Position numbers and translations under genes: made by a program | Shown: positions 61,808-64,000 of the stretch, piece by piece | Layout of the letters: each line of letters opens with the position of its first letter | How positions within the stretch are numbered: the stretch's first letter is position 1 | Assembly: GCA_008933995.1 (NCBI GenBank) | Contig: WARS01000069.1 | Coordinates: 1,116,001 to 1,180,000 of the forward strand | DNA length: 64,000 bases | Direction: 5' to 3' | Origin: Datnioides undecimradiatus | Lineage: Eukaryota > Chordata > Actinopteri > Lobotiformes > Datnioididae | Notes under the pieces: generated by a model | Databases searched by the model: none | Told to the model about the DNA's origin: nothing | The model's input: the letters and a program-made list of their open reading frames with translations, nothing else

Positions 61808-64000
<2,193 letters not shown>

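Overview
The window is vertebrate genomic DNA, most likely from a ray-finned fish and probably a percomorph. The signs are dense (CA)n/(GT)n microsatellites, short diverged LINE, mariner and hAT remnants, fold-back repeats carrying the TTAGC-rich arms I associate with percomorph genomes, and a split gene with vertebrate-type GT..AG introns. Nothing looks bacterial, and I see no CRISPR array, rRNA or intact tRNA gene.

One protein-coding gene is supported: a plus-strand orthologue of CACNG2 (stargazin, TARP gamma-2), a four-transmembrane auxiliary subunit of AMPA receptors. Coding exon 1 (14647-14854), exon 2 (50220-50303) and exon 3 (61890-62030) are present, with consensus splice sites and compatible phases. 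Intron 1 is 35,365 bp and intron 2 is 11,586 bp. The last coding exon (third and fourth membrane segments, C-terminal tail and PDZ ligand) lies beyond 64000, so the gene is cut by the window edge.

Layout: 1 to about 11460 is upstream non-coding DNA with tandem duplications, a GC-box minisatellite and two copies of a fold-back element. 11463-12630 is an almost pure pyrimidine tract. About 12700-14646 is the CpG-rich presumed promoter and 5' UTR. Intron 1 holds LINE and mariner remnants, a 53-bp inverted dispersed pair and many dinucleotide tracts. Intron 2 holds a cluster of three cAMP-response-element-like sites beside a CArG-like box, followed by a dense GT/CA cluster, SINE and hAT traces and a second fold-back repeat. 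Intron 3 starts with a nested tandem repeat.

Most notable points: (1) exon 1 carries two compensating indels, so 26 conserved codons are read out of frame although the correct peptide is intact in the other frame; an assembly error is the first explanation to test. (2) The 1.17-kb polypyrimidine tract sits about 2 kb before the start codon. (3) The triple CRE cluster in intron 2 is a candidate activity-dependent enhancer. I did not find a convincing wholly new biological system. Names of repeat families come from recognition by eye, not from a search.
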